A stretch of 20,451 bases of DNA, taken from positions 311-20,761 of the forward strand of contig DFGC01000008.1 of the NCBI GenBank assembly GCA_002371155.1, given 5' to 3'. The position numbers and the translations under genes are program-made. Origin of the DNA: Alphaproteobacteria bacterium UBA3760. GTDB taxonomy: Bacteria > Pseudomonadota > Alphaproteobacteria > Rs-D84. This document shows positions 13,695-20,451 of this stretch, one piece after another (position 1 is the stretch's first letter; each line of letters opens with the position of its first letter). The notes beneath the pieces were generated by a model. That model ran no database searches, was not told the DNA's origin, and was given only the letters and a program-made list of their open reading frames with translations.

Positions 13695-14588
13695 ATGAAA
13701 AAACTGATATCATTTGCGGCATTGGCGGCGGTATTGACGGGATGCACAATCGGCGAAGATGCCAATCTGTACGGTTCCGAATCCATGGCCGAAGAAAGCC
13801 TGGGCACAGACACAACCGAATTAAACGATTCGTATTTATTGGCGGCGGCACCGCGCTATTATATCGGTAATGCATACAAGGTCGAAGATGTCCAATACAT
13901 TCCATCCGAAGATTTAACATATAACCAAACGGGAATTGCCGGAATTATTCCAACTGAATTAAATGGGCAAAAAACCACCAACGGCGAAGTTTTCGAATCG
14001 TCGCAAATGTTGGCAACCAGTAAAACATTACCATTGCCCACAATTGCCAAGGTCACAAATCTGGACAACGGTCAATCGGTGGTTGTTCGTGTGAATAATC
14101 GTGGTCCATTTGTGAACACGCGCATTATGGATTTATCTGCGGCGGCGGCACAAAAAATTGGTATGAATTCCCAGGCCAAGGTCCAGGTCCAAGTTTTAAC
14201 CGAACCATCGTTGGCGGTAAAAAATGCAACAATTGGTATGACAACTGTATCGACGGCACCGGCGGTTGTTGAAACAACAACGGTTGATGTTGCACCCGCA
14301 CCACAACCCCAGCCCGCACCGCAACCTGCACCACAACCGGCGGCAACAGGTGAATACGCGGTTCAGTTGGCGGCATTCTATGCCGAAGACAGTGCCGACA
14401 CAATGGTGCAACGCATGAAAACATACGGCGACGCGGTTGTCGTGAACGAAGGCGGCATGTATAAAGTTCGCATTATCAACCTGGATGCGACGCGCGCGCG
14501 TAATGTCATCAACGCACTGCGCACAAATGAAGGCATGGCACCCGGATTGTTAAAAGACGGTCGTTGGGTCAACGCCGACAGTATTTAA
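13695..14588 (+). CDS. rlpA: RlpA-like septal lipoprotein with SPOR domain, probably non-catalytic
   Basis: RlpA proteins bind denuded glycans at the septum through SPOR, and some cleave them as lytic transglycosylases. The product has 297 residues. A lipobox LTGC gives acylated C17. The double-psi beta-barrel spans about 78-165 (TTNGEVFESSQMLATSKTLPLPT, RVNNRGPFVNTRIMDLSAAAAQKIGM). A Pro/Ala/Gln linker lies at about 195-215 and a SPOR domain at 219-297 (GEYAVQLAAF...). The usual AAH.TLP is here ATSKTLP (S109) and VNDRGP is VNNRGP (N135). The His and Asp at those sites are the ones considered essential in Pseudomonas RlpA, so this protein is probably a glycan-binding or structural form. The start has AAAGGAG. 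A terminator follows. Confidence 0.9.
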   Translation: MKKLISFAALAAVLTGCTIGEDANLYGSESMAEESLGTDTTELNDSYLLAAAPRYYIGNAYKVEDVQYIPSEDLTYNQTGIAGIIPTELNGQKTTNGEVFESSQMLATSKTLPLPTIAKVTNLDNGQSVVVRVNNRGPFVNTRIMDLSAAAAQKIGMNSQAKVQVQVLTEPSLAVKNATIGMTTVSTAPAVVETTTVDVAPAPQPQPAPQPAPQPAATGEYAVQLAAFYAEDSADTMVQRMKTYGDAVVVNEGGMYKVRIINLDATRARNVINALRTNEGMAPGLLKDGRWVNADSI

Positions 14589-14615
14589 GTTTCAGTTTTT
14601 CCTTGAAAGCAAAAT

Positions 14616-14642
14616 ACCCCGGTTTTCCGGGGTGTTTTTTTT
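14616..14642 (+). terminator. Terminator of rlpA
   Basis: ACCCCGG-TTTT-CCGGGGT (14616-14633), followed by G and a run of eight or more T residues. It lies about 28 nt after the rlpA stop. Confidence 0.85.
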
Positions 14643-14710
14643 ATATTGTTTAATTTTATATGCTTATTTTACCAAACCATAAAACACACAAATATATTTC
14701 TTTTATTGGC

Positions 14711-14739
14711 TTGCCATTAAATATAAAAGTGTCTATGAT
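14711..14739 (+). promoter_or_regulatory. Probable sigma-70 promoter of nifJ-bamE
   Basis: -35 TTGCCA (14711-14716), 17 nt, -10 TATGAT (14734-14739). The predicted leader is about 30 nt with GGGGGAAA as ribosome binding site. Confidence 0.72.
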
Positions 14740-14775
14740 ATATCGGAAAACACATAAATTTGGGGGAAATGAAAA

Positions 14776-17700
14776 ATGGCTAATTTAATTGTTGATGGAA
14801 ATTGGGCGGCATCTGATGTTGCGTATCGTTGTGTGGACTTTGCGGCAATTTATCCCATCACCCCCAGCAGCACCATGGGCGAATTGGCGGATGCGTGGGC
14901 GTTTCAGCACAAGAAAAACATCTGGGGTGCAATTCCTGAAATTATCGAAATGGAATCCGAAGGTGGCGCGGCGGGCGCAATGCATGGCGCATTACAAATG
15001 GGGTCTTTGGCGACGACATTTACCGCGTCCCAGGGATTATTATTAATGATTCCAAACATGTATAAAATCGCCGGTGAACAACGGCCGTTTGTTATGCATG
15101 TTGCCGCGCGCGCATTGGCAACGCATGCATTATCTATATTTGGCGACCACAGCGATGTTATGTCTGTGCGTGGGACGGGTTTTGCGATGTTATCATCACA
15201 CAATGTGCAACAATCGCATGATTTGGCGGCGGTTGCGCACGCGGCAACTTTGCGCGCACATGTGCCATTTTTGCATTTCTTTGACGGGTTTCGCACATCC
15301 CACGAAGAATCCCGTTTGGAACGCATCCCCGACGATGTTTTGCGCAAAATGATACCTGATGATTTGGTATTGAAAAATCGCGCGATGGGGATGTCGCCCG
15401 ACCATCCAACAATTCGCGGAACGGCACAAAACCCCGATGTTTATTTCCAAGGACGCGAGGCCGTAAATCCATTATACAAAGATTTACCCGAAATTGTCCA
15501 AAATTGTATGGATGAATTGGCAACACTCACGGGGCGCGCATATCATTTGGTGGAATATGTCGGCGATAAAAATGCTGAATTTATCATCGTTGCGATGGGT
15601 TCTGCATGCGAAACAATCGAAGAAACATTGGAATACATGCCGAAAAAATGTGGATTGGTTAAAATTCATTTATACCGCCCATTTCCAGTTGATGCGTTTT
15701 TATCCGCCCTGCCAAAAACCGTAAAACAAATTGCCGTTTTGGACCGAACCAAGGAACCCGGCAGTATCGGCGAACCATTATACACCGACATTGCCAGTAT
15801 CGCACCAAATGGCGTTTCGGTATTCGGCGGACGATACGGCCTGGGCAGTAAAGAATTCGCCCCCAGGGACGTCAAGGCAATTTATGAAAATATGATAATG
15901 GGCAAATTGCACCATAATTTTACCGTCGGAATTGATGACGATTTATCTGGCACTTCATTAAAATCTGACCCAATGTTTTCGATTGAAAACCCGGATGTAA
16001 AAACGGCTGTATTATATGGAATCGGGTCGGATGGAACGGTCGGCGCGGTAAAAAACATTGTCAAAATCGTTGGGGAAAATTCTGATTTATACCCCCAATC
16101 ATACGCCGTATATGATTCGAAAAAGTCAGGCGGCCTGACCACATCGCACATCCGTTTTTCGCCCCACCCGATTAAAAGTCAATACTTGGTTGAATCGGCG
16201 GATTTTATCGGTGTGTCCAATTTTATGATTGCCCAGCGTTTTGATGTATTTCGCGGTCTGCGTGCGGGTGGAATTGTAATGATAAATACAACCCTGGCAC
16301 CCGATGTGGCATTTGCAACATTACCGCGTGATGCCCAAGAACAATTGATACGGATGCGGGCACGGGTGTATTTCTTGGACGCAACGACGGCGGCGCACGA
16401 ATTGGGATTGGGCAATCGTATCAACACATTTATAATGATAAACTTTTTCAATTTAATGCGAATTATTGACCCGTCTGTTGCGGCAAAATCTGCACGCGAC
16501 GCGATTGAAAAAACATACCATAAAAAAGGTATGGATGTTGTTCAGGCAAACTGGGCGGCGATTGATACGGCGGCAAATTATTTGCATGAATATAAATTAC
16601 CGGGACATGTTTCCGCATCTGCGCCTGATTTTATTCCACCTATGACGGCGGACGCACCGGCATATATTGCGGGCACATTGGGTGAAATGGCGGCGGGACG
16701 CGGTGACGAAATTCCGGTATCACGATTTCGTCCCGCTGGCGATTTTTCCGCCGGCGAATATCCATTGGGAACATCAAAATATGAAAAGCGGGCAATTTCC
16801 GAACGCGTGGCACATGTCGATTTGAATCTGTGCGCACAGTGCGGAAAATGTTCTATGTTATGTCCACATGCCGCGATTCGTATCAAGGTTATGACGGCAT
16901 CTGATGCCGAACGCGCCCGCGCAGACGGCGTGATTGTCGTTCCGATGAAAACGCCTGAATTGGGACAAAATATGTATTACACATTAAATATTTCACCGGC
17001 CGATTGCACTGGGTGCGGGGTATGCGTGAAAAATTGTCCTGTGCATGCATTATCTATGATTTCCGCCCAAGATGCCGCGGGCGCGCAATCGCAATTTAAT
17101 GCGGCGATAAAAATCCCAGACATCGCGCGGTCTAAATTAAACCTGAATATTCCAAAGCATATTGAATTATTGCCACATTATTTCGAATTTCCGGGCGCAT
17201 GCGCCGGATGTGGCGAAACACCATATATAAAATTATTGGCGCACCTGTTTGGCGACCGCATGATTGTTGCAAATGCAACAGGGTGTTCGTCAATTTATGG
17301 GGCAAACCTGCCCACGACACCATGGACAACAGATGCCACCGGGCGCGGACCGGCATGGTCAAATTCTTTGTTCGAAGACAATGCCGAATACGGACTGGGG
17401 ATGCGAATTGCATTGAACCAGCGTCGCGAAAACCTGTATGGATTATTATGCGAATTGGGCATACCAAATGTGGATGAAATTTTCACAGAACGCGACATTG
17501 ACACGCAACGCAAACACGAAAAATCTGTACGGGAAATTTTGGCAAAAAATCCGTCCCCGCGCGCGCGTTTGGCGGAAAGTCTGGCGGACAGTATTGTTGA
17601 AAAATCGCTGTGGATAATTGGTGGCGACGGTTGGGCATACGATATTGGATACGGCGGTTTGGATCATATTTTGCACAGTGGCGAAAATGTGAACATATTG

Positions 17701-18270
17701 ATTTTAGATACCGAGGGATATTCCAACACCGGTGGCCAGCAATCAAAATCAACACCATTTGGTGCATCCATGAAATTCGCAATTGGTGGCAAAGAACACG
17801 CGAAAAAAGACTTAGGGATGATTGCAATGATGTCGGGGGCATATGTTGCACAAATTGCACTGGGTGCAAATCCGGCACAATCCATGCGCGCATTTCAAGA
17901 GGCCGCCTCTTTCAATGGCCCGTCAATAATATTGGCATACGCGCCATGTATCGCGCACGGCTTTGCATTGCAAAATGGGCCCGAACATCAACAAAACCTG
18001 GTCAAAACCGGTGCATGGCCATTATATCGTTTTGACCCGCGTTTAATTGCCGACGGACATTACCCATTGACAATGGATTCCGATGTCGATAATGTTTTAC
18101 CATTGCAAGAATTTATCAAAACCGAAACTCGGTTTGGGGCGGCACGGTCGGCAAATCCGAATTTCGATAAATTGATAGAACGCGCGGTGGCAAACAACAA
18201 ATATAAAAACGATCTGAAAAAATATATTGCGCATTTTGCGATGAAAAATTCTGGGGGTGACGAACAATGA
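14776..18270 (+). CDS. nifJ: Pyruvate:ferredoxin/flavodoxin oxidoreductase, single chain
   Basis: It oxidatively decarboxylates pyruvate to acetyl-CoA with CoA, passing electrons to ferredoxin or flavodoxin. The product has 1164 residues, the normal homodimeric PFOR length. The N-terminal TPP-pyrimidine domain has AAIYPITPSSTMGELAD; the CoA-binding and gamma-type domains follow. A two-cluster ferredoxin domain has CAQCGKC...C (C686, C689, C692, C696) and CTGCGVC...C (C744, C747, C750, C754). The proximal-cluster site has CAGC (C809, C812). The TPP-diphosphate site is GGDGWAYDIGYGGLDH...GYSNTGGQQSKSTP. All expected cysteines seen are present. This oxygen-sensitive enzyme points to anaerobic metabolism, unusual for alphaproteobacteria. 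Its end overlaps bamE (ATGA). Confidence 0.97.
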   Translation: MANLIVDGNWAASDVAYRCVDFAAIYPITPSSTMGELADAWAFQHKKNIWGAIPEIIEMESEGGAAGAMHGALQMGSLATTFTASQGLLLMIPNMYKIAGEQRPFVMHVAARALATHALSIFGDHSDVMSVRGTGFAMLSSHNVQQSHDLAAVAHAATLRAHVPFLHFFDGFRTSHEESRLERIPDDVLRKMIPDDLVLKNRAMGMSPDHPTIRGTAQNPDVYFQGREAVNPLYKDLPEIVQNCMDELATLTGRAYHLVEYVGDKNAEFIIVAMGSACETIEETLEYMPKKCGLVKIHLYRPFPVDAFLSALPKTVKQIAVLDRTKEPGSIGEPLYTDIASIAPNGVSVFGGRYGLGSKEFAPRDVKAIYENMIMGKLHHNFTVGIDDDLSGTSLKSDPMFSIENPDVKTAVLYGIGSDGTVGAVKNIVKIVGENSDLYPQSYAVYDSKKSGGLTTSHIRFSPHPIKSQYLVESADFIGVSNFMIAQRFDVFRGLRAGGIVMINTTLAPDVAFATLPRDAQEQLIRMRARVYFLDATTAAHELGLGNRINTFIMINFFNLMRIIDPSVAAKSARDAIEKTYHKKGMDVVQANWAAIDTAANYLHEYKLPGHVSASAPDFIPPMTADAPAYIAGTLGEMAAGRGDEIPVSRFRPAGDFSAGEYPLGTSKYEKRAISERVAHVDLNLCAQCGKCSMLCPHAAIRIKVMTASDAERARADGVIVVPMKTPELGQNMYYTLNISPADCTGCGVCVKNCPVHALSMISAQDAAGAQSQFNAAIKIPDIARSKLNLNIPKHIELLPHYFEFPGACAGCGETPYIKLLAHLFGDRMIVANATGCSSIYGANLPTTPWTTDATGRGPAWSNSLFEDNAEYGLGMRIALNQRRENLYGLLCELGIPNVDEIFTERDIDTQRKHEKSVREILAKNPSPRARLAESLADSIVEKSLWIIGGDGWAYDIGYGGLDHILHSGENVNILILDTEGYSNTGGQQSKSTPFGASMKFAIGGKEHAKKDLGMIAMMSGAYVAQIALGANPAQSMRAFQEAASFNGPSIILAYAPCIAHGFALQNGPEHQQNLVKTGAWPLYRFDPRLIADGHYPLTMDSDVDNVLPLQEFIKTETRFGAARSANPNFDKLIERAVANNKYKNDLKKYIAHFAMKNSGGDEQ

Positions 18271-18698
18271 AAAGAATTGCGATAATACCAATGATTTTAA
18301 TTTGCGCGGCATGCGCATTCCAAACCAAGCACCGCGGTTATGTATTCCCAGATGACCTGGAATCGCGGGTTGCGAACGTAAAAACCACATCTGAATTACA
18401 GGAAAAAATCGGTGATCCATTGGCAAAAACAATATACGGCACACCGGTATGGGTGTATTACGGGATGGACGAAAACTATCGCGGGCCCCTGCCGCACACA
18501 TACGATAATAAAACGGTGTTGTTGGCATGGGTTGACGGCAATCGCGTGACAAAAACCCAGATATTACACGACCAAGATTTACCAAAAATCGCGATGGACG
18601 ATGACGAAACGGAAATCCCCGCGGCGATTGAATTAAACGCGTTGCAAGAATTGTTTAATAATGTTGGTCGATTCTCGCCGGCGGGAATGGGGCAATAA
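18267..18698 (+). CDS. bamE: BamE/SmpA/OmlA-family outer membrane lipoprotein
   Basis: BamE is an accessory lipoprotein that stabilises BAM through BamD. The product has 143 residues. Its signal peptide MKRIAIIPMILICAAC has a lipobox ending at C16. The body shows the SmpA/OmlA pattern: G-Y-V-F-P-DDLESRV, then TTSELQEKIGDPLAKTIYGTPVWVYYGM, equivalent to the usual strand carrying G-x-P...W-Y-Y. An acidic C-terminal tail of about 45 residues is longer than in E. coli BamE. The start overlaps the nifJ stop (ATGA), so translation is coupled to a metabolic gene, an odd pairing. A promoter for carD follows, with no hairpin terminator between. Confidence 0.88.
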   Translation: MKRIAIIPMILICAACAFQTKHRGYVFPDDLESRVANVKTTSELQEKIGDPLAKTIYGTPVWVYYGMDENYRGPLPHTYDNKTVLLAWVDGNRVTKTQILHDQDLPKIAMDDDETEIPAAIELNALQELFNNVGRFSPAGMGQ

Positions 18699-18720
18699 AA
18701 TACAAAAAACAAACAAAAAT

Positions 18721-18749
18721 TTGTATTTCTAAAACTTTTATGATATAAT
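18721..18749 (+). promoter_or_regulatory. Strong probable promoter of carD
   Basis: -35 TTGTAT (18721-18726), 17 nt, -10 TATAAT (18744-18749), preceded by TGA (extended -10). It is the best promoter match in the window. The leader is about 40 nt. Confidence 0.75.
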
Positions 18750-18797
18750 CAGCATTGAAACAGCCCGAGGGAGAATGGCAACTGTAAAGGTGTCTTG

Positions 18798-19370
18798 ATG
18801 CCAAGTAATAAAAAGTTAGATTTCAAAACTGGTCAATATGTTGTATATCCAACCCAGGGGGTTGGTCGTTTGCAACGCATCGAAGAACAGGTTATCGCGG
18901 GCCAACCGGTAAAATTATTGGTCATAGAATTCGAAGCATCCCACATGACATTGCGTGTCCCGTTGGAACGTGCGGAAATTTCGGGATTGCGTCCATTGAC
19001 AACGGCAAAAAAAATGGACGAGGCTATCGCATCTGCCAAGGGTCGCGCGGGTTCCAAACGCATGATTTGGTCGCGTCGTGCCGCCCAATACGAAGAAAAC
19101 ATAAACTCTGGCGATCCAATGAAAATTGCCGAGGTTGTTCGTGACCTGCAACGGCGCAGTCCGGCGGATACCATGACATTTTCGGCGCGCCAATTATACC
19201 TGCGCGCATTGGAACGTATGGCCCAAGAATTTGCAATATTACATAAAATGGATGTGGACGCGGCATCTGAAAAAATTGAAAATATATTGGGTGTTCCCAA
19301 AGAAATCGATTTAAACGCGGTTGATGTCGACGATGATGATGGTGGCGACACACCGGATTCAGACGAATAA
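18798..19370 (+). CDS. carD: CarD-family RNA polymerase-binding transcription regulator
   Basis: CarD/CdnL proteins bind the RNA polymerase beta subunit and stabilise open promoter complexes, often at rRNA promoters. The product has 190 residues. The Tudor-like RNAP-interaction domain spans about residues 7-65 (F.TGQYVVYPTQGVGRLQRIEEQ...LLVIEFEASHMTLRVPLERAEISGLRPL). The C-terminal helical domain has SGDPMKIAEVVRDLQRR and ARQLYLRALERMAQEFAIL, followed by an acidic tail (VDVDDDDGGDTPDSDE). The start is the ATG at 18798 with AAAGG upstream; a TTG immediately before it is the alternative. It is a single-gene unit between its promoter and a bidirectional terminator. Confidence 0.95.
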   Translation: MPSNKKLDFKTGQYVVYPTQGVGRLQRIEEQVIAGQPVKLLVIEFEASHMTLRVPLERAEISGLRPLTTAKKMDEAIASAKGRAGSKRMIWSRRAAQYEENINSGDPMKIAEVVRDLQRRSPADTMTFSARQLYLRALERMAQEFAILHKMDVDAASEKIENILGVPKEIDLNAVDVDDDDGGDTPDSDE

Positions 19371-19373
19371 AAA

Positions 19374-19396
19374 AACCGGCATTTCGCCGGTTTTTT
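19374..19396. terminator. Bidirectional terminator between carD and the tail-fibre-like gene
   Basis: AACCGGC-ATTTC-GCCGGTT (19374-19392) with A residues before it and TTTTTT after. It lies 3 nt after the carD stop and about 13 nt from the stop of the convergent gene. Confidence 0.85.
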
Positions 19397-19408
19397 ATTT
19401 TACCATTA

Positions 19409-20451
19409 TTACATATCCGGACCCGCGGTAAATGTACCTGCTGTTGCTGTCTTAAATGTTTCGCTCACCGTATCATAAAAACCAACTGTCAATGGGTTAT
19501 TCTGTTTTGCAGGTATATAATTCGCCACTAATTCGCCCTGTGCGTTCCATACTTTAAGCGAGTGGACATAAATTCCATCAGAATACCCCATAGTTGTTCC
19601 GTTATTATTCAATGTATTTATTGCCAGATTCGCACCGTTTGCGTTTGCGCCTGTAAATGTTTCTGTGAATAATGTTGAACCACCTGACTCTAATGTTGCC
19701 ACCTTGTTATCAAATGTAAATTTATAACGAGTATTGTCTGTTGGTATCACACTGGAAGTATAACGGTCATTTGATGCCGACCCAAAAGCATCAACTATAA
19801 ATACGCCGCCAGAACTTTTTCCAAAAAACAAACCACCATAAGTCGCTGTTCTTCCACCCAAAAAATATGCACCAGACACAGGTGGCGTTGTTGTTGTGAA
19901 CTCAAAAACAACCTTGCCGTCGTATGTTGGCACAATATCTGTCAATAAATACGACCCACTCGTCATATAGGTATACTGTAATTCCGTGTATCCCGTGGGC
20001 AGGTTGTGTGCGACGCCGTTTGCGCCGGCGATTGGATACCAATGCGGGGTGCCGTCCTCGTCCTCGACCAACAGGCAGTATTTCGCCGTGCACCCCTCAT
20101 CCGGGCGGGTTTGCTTGCTTGTGGCGATAGTGTCAATCGCCTGCGCCTGGGACATCGTCTGGGTCACGACCGTATCCACCGCCGCAACCGCCGCATCTAA
20201 CCGTGATTCCACCGGCTCGAACTGTTGTTCGTTATATCTTGTCGTCGCAATGGTTATCATGTCGCGCACCCACTCGCGGGTTCCATCACCAAACACAACC
20301 TCTATCGGCATGCCCAATATACTGCCCGCCGTTTGACGCACCGGCGCGGTGGTCAAAGTTTGCGTCGCCACATTTTCCGTCGTCTCCGTCGCCAATGGAT
20401 AAAGAACGATTACAGGCGTGCCGTTCGCATATTGCTCCGCCAACCAAGCCT
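19409..20451 (-). CDS. Partial phage tail-fibre-like / LamG-like surface protein
   Basis: The frame is open to the right edge (the last visible codons encode AWLAEQYANG), so the N-terminus is missing; a TTG at 20443 is not a convincing start. Visible parts: an N-terminal segment with ANGTPVIVLYPLATETTENV, as in tail-tip/fibre proteins, then an Ala/Thr/Gln-rich helical stretch (VESRLDAAVAAVDTVVTQTM), then CLLVEDEDGTPHWYPI. The C-terminal about 200 residues resemble a concanavalin A/LamG-like beta-sandwich: GYTELQYTYMTSGSYLLTDI, FLGGR, RYKFTFDN, VWNAQGELVANYIPAKQNN, VGFYDTVSETFKTATAGTF. Similar modules occur in gut phage and prophage fibres (memory, not search). The stretch above about 19990 is clearly more GC-rich than the LamG-like part, suggesting module exchange. 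Confidence 0.75.
   Translation of the reverse strand, partial: AWLAEQYANGTPVIVLYPLATETTENVATQTLTTAPVRQTAGSILGMPIEVVFGDGTREWVRDMITIATTRYNEQQFEPVESRLDAAVAAVDTVVTQTMSQAQAIDTIATSKQTRPDEGCTAKYCLLVEDEDGTPHWYPIAGANGVAHNLPTGYTELQYTYMTSGSYLLTDIVPTYDGKVVFEFTTTTPPVSGAYFLGGRTATYGGLFFGKSSGGVFIVDAFGSASNDRYTSSVIPTDNTRYKFTFDNKVATLESGGSTLFTETFTGANANGANLAINTLNNNGTTMGYSDGIYVHSLKVWNAQGELVANYIPAKQNNPLTVGFYDTVSETFKTATAGTFTAGPDM

Overview
The window looks like a chromosomal segment of an anaerobic, AT-rich alphaproteobacterium with a Gram-negative envelope. The envelope is indicated by BamD and BamE lipoproteins, MurJ and a SPOR-domain RlpA. Anaerobic metabolism is indicated by a single-chain pyruvate:ferredoxin/flavodoxin oxidoreductase (NifJ type) with no pyruvate dehydrogenase in view. 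CarD together with this gene set suggests an uncultured host- or gut-associated alphaproteobacterial lineage. That placement is inference; there is no rRNA in the window to settle it. No tRNA, rRNA, CRISPR array or classical transposase was seen.

Layout. Positions 1-334 hold no gene but a cluster of GC-rich palindromic repeats. Next come an HU gene (minus strand, with a long structured leader), a small membrane protein (minus) and a shortened alanyl-tRNA synthetase (plus). A minus-strand block follows, read right to left: era, queA, a 145-residue unknown protein, an M16 peptidase and tgt, with overlaps or short gaps, then a membrane/coiled-coil protein that has its own probable promoter. queA and tgt catalyse two steps of queuosine tRNA modification, so the block is a tRNA-modification/translation operon. 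Divergent from era is a dCMP deaminase gene. After it come bamD (minus) and murJ (plus), sharing a bidirectional promoter region, then rlpA, nifJ-bamE and carD on the plus strand, each transcription unit with a recognisable -35/-10 promoter. The right edge carries a partial, mosaic tail-fibre-like gene on the minus strand.

Main discovery. The queA reading frame is 718 codons instead of about 340-360 because it carries two in-frame insertions. Each encodes a DUF559 (Vsr-like PD-(D/E)XK nuclease fold) domain and each is bounded by GC-rich terminal inverted repeats that contain their own palindromes. The reading frame and the QueA motifs on both sides are preserved. A third, solo repeat sits in frame beside the second insertion, and a cargo-less copy of the same type lies between genes at 93-170. 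Together these suggest a family of palindrome-ended DUF559 mobile elements that can enter genes without breaking them. The logic resembles Rickettsia palindromic elements, but with a nuclease-like cargo.

Other points worth attention: an AlaRS that ends before the C-Ala domain, an RlpA lacking the His and Asp considered catalytic, and an 11-bp inverted repeat in the HU leader.
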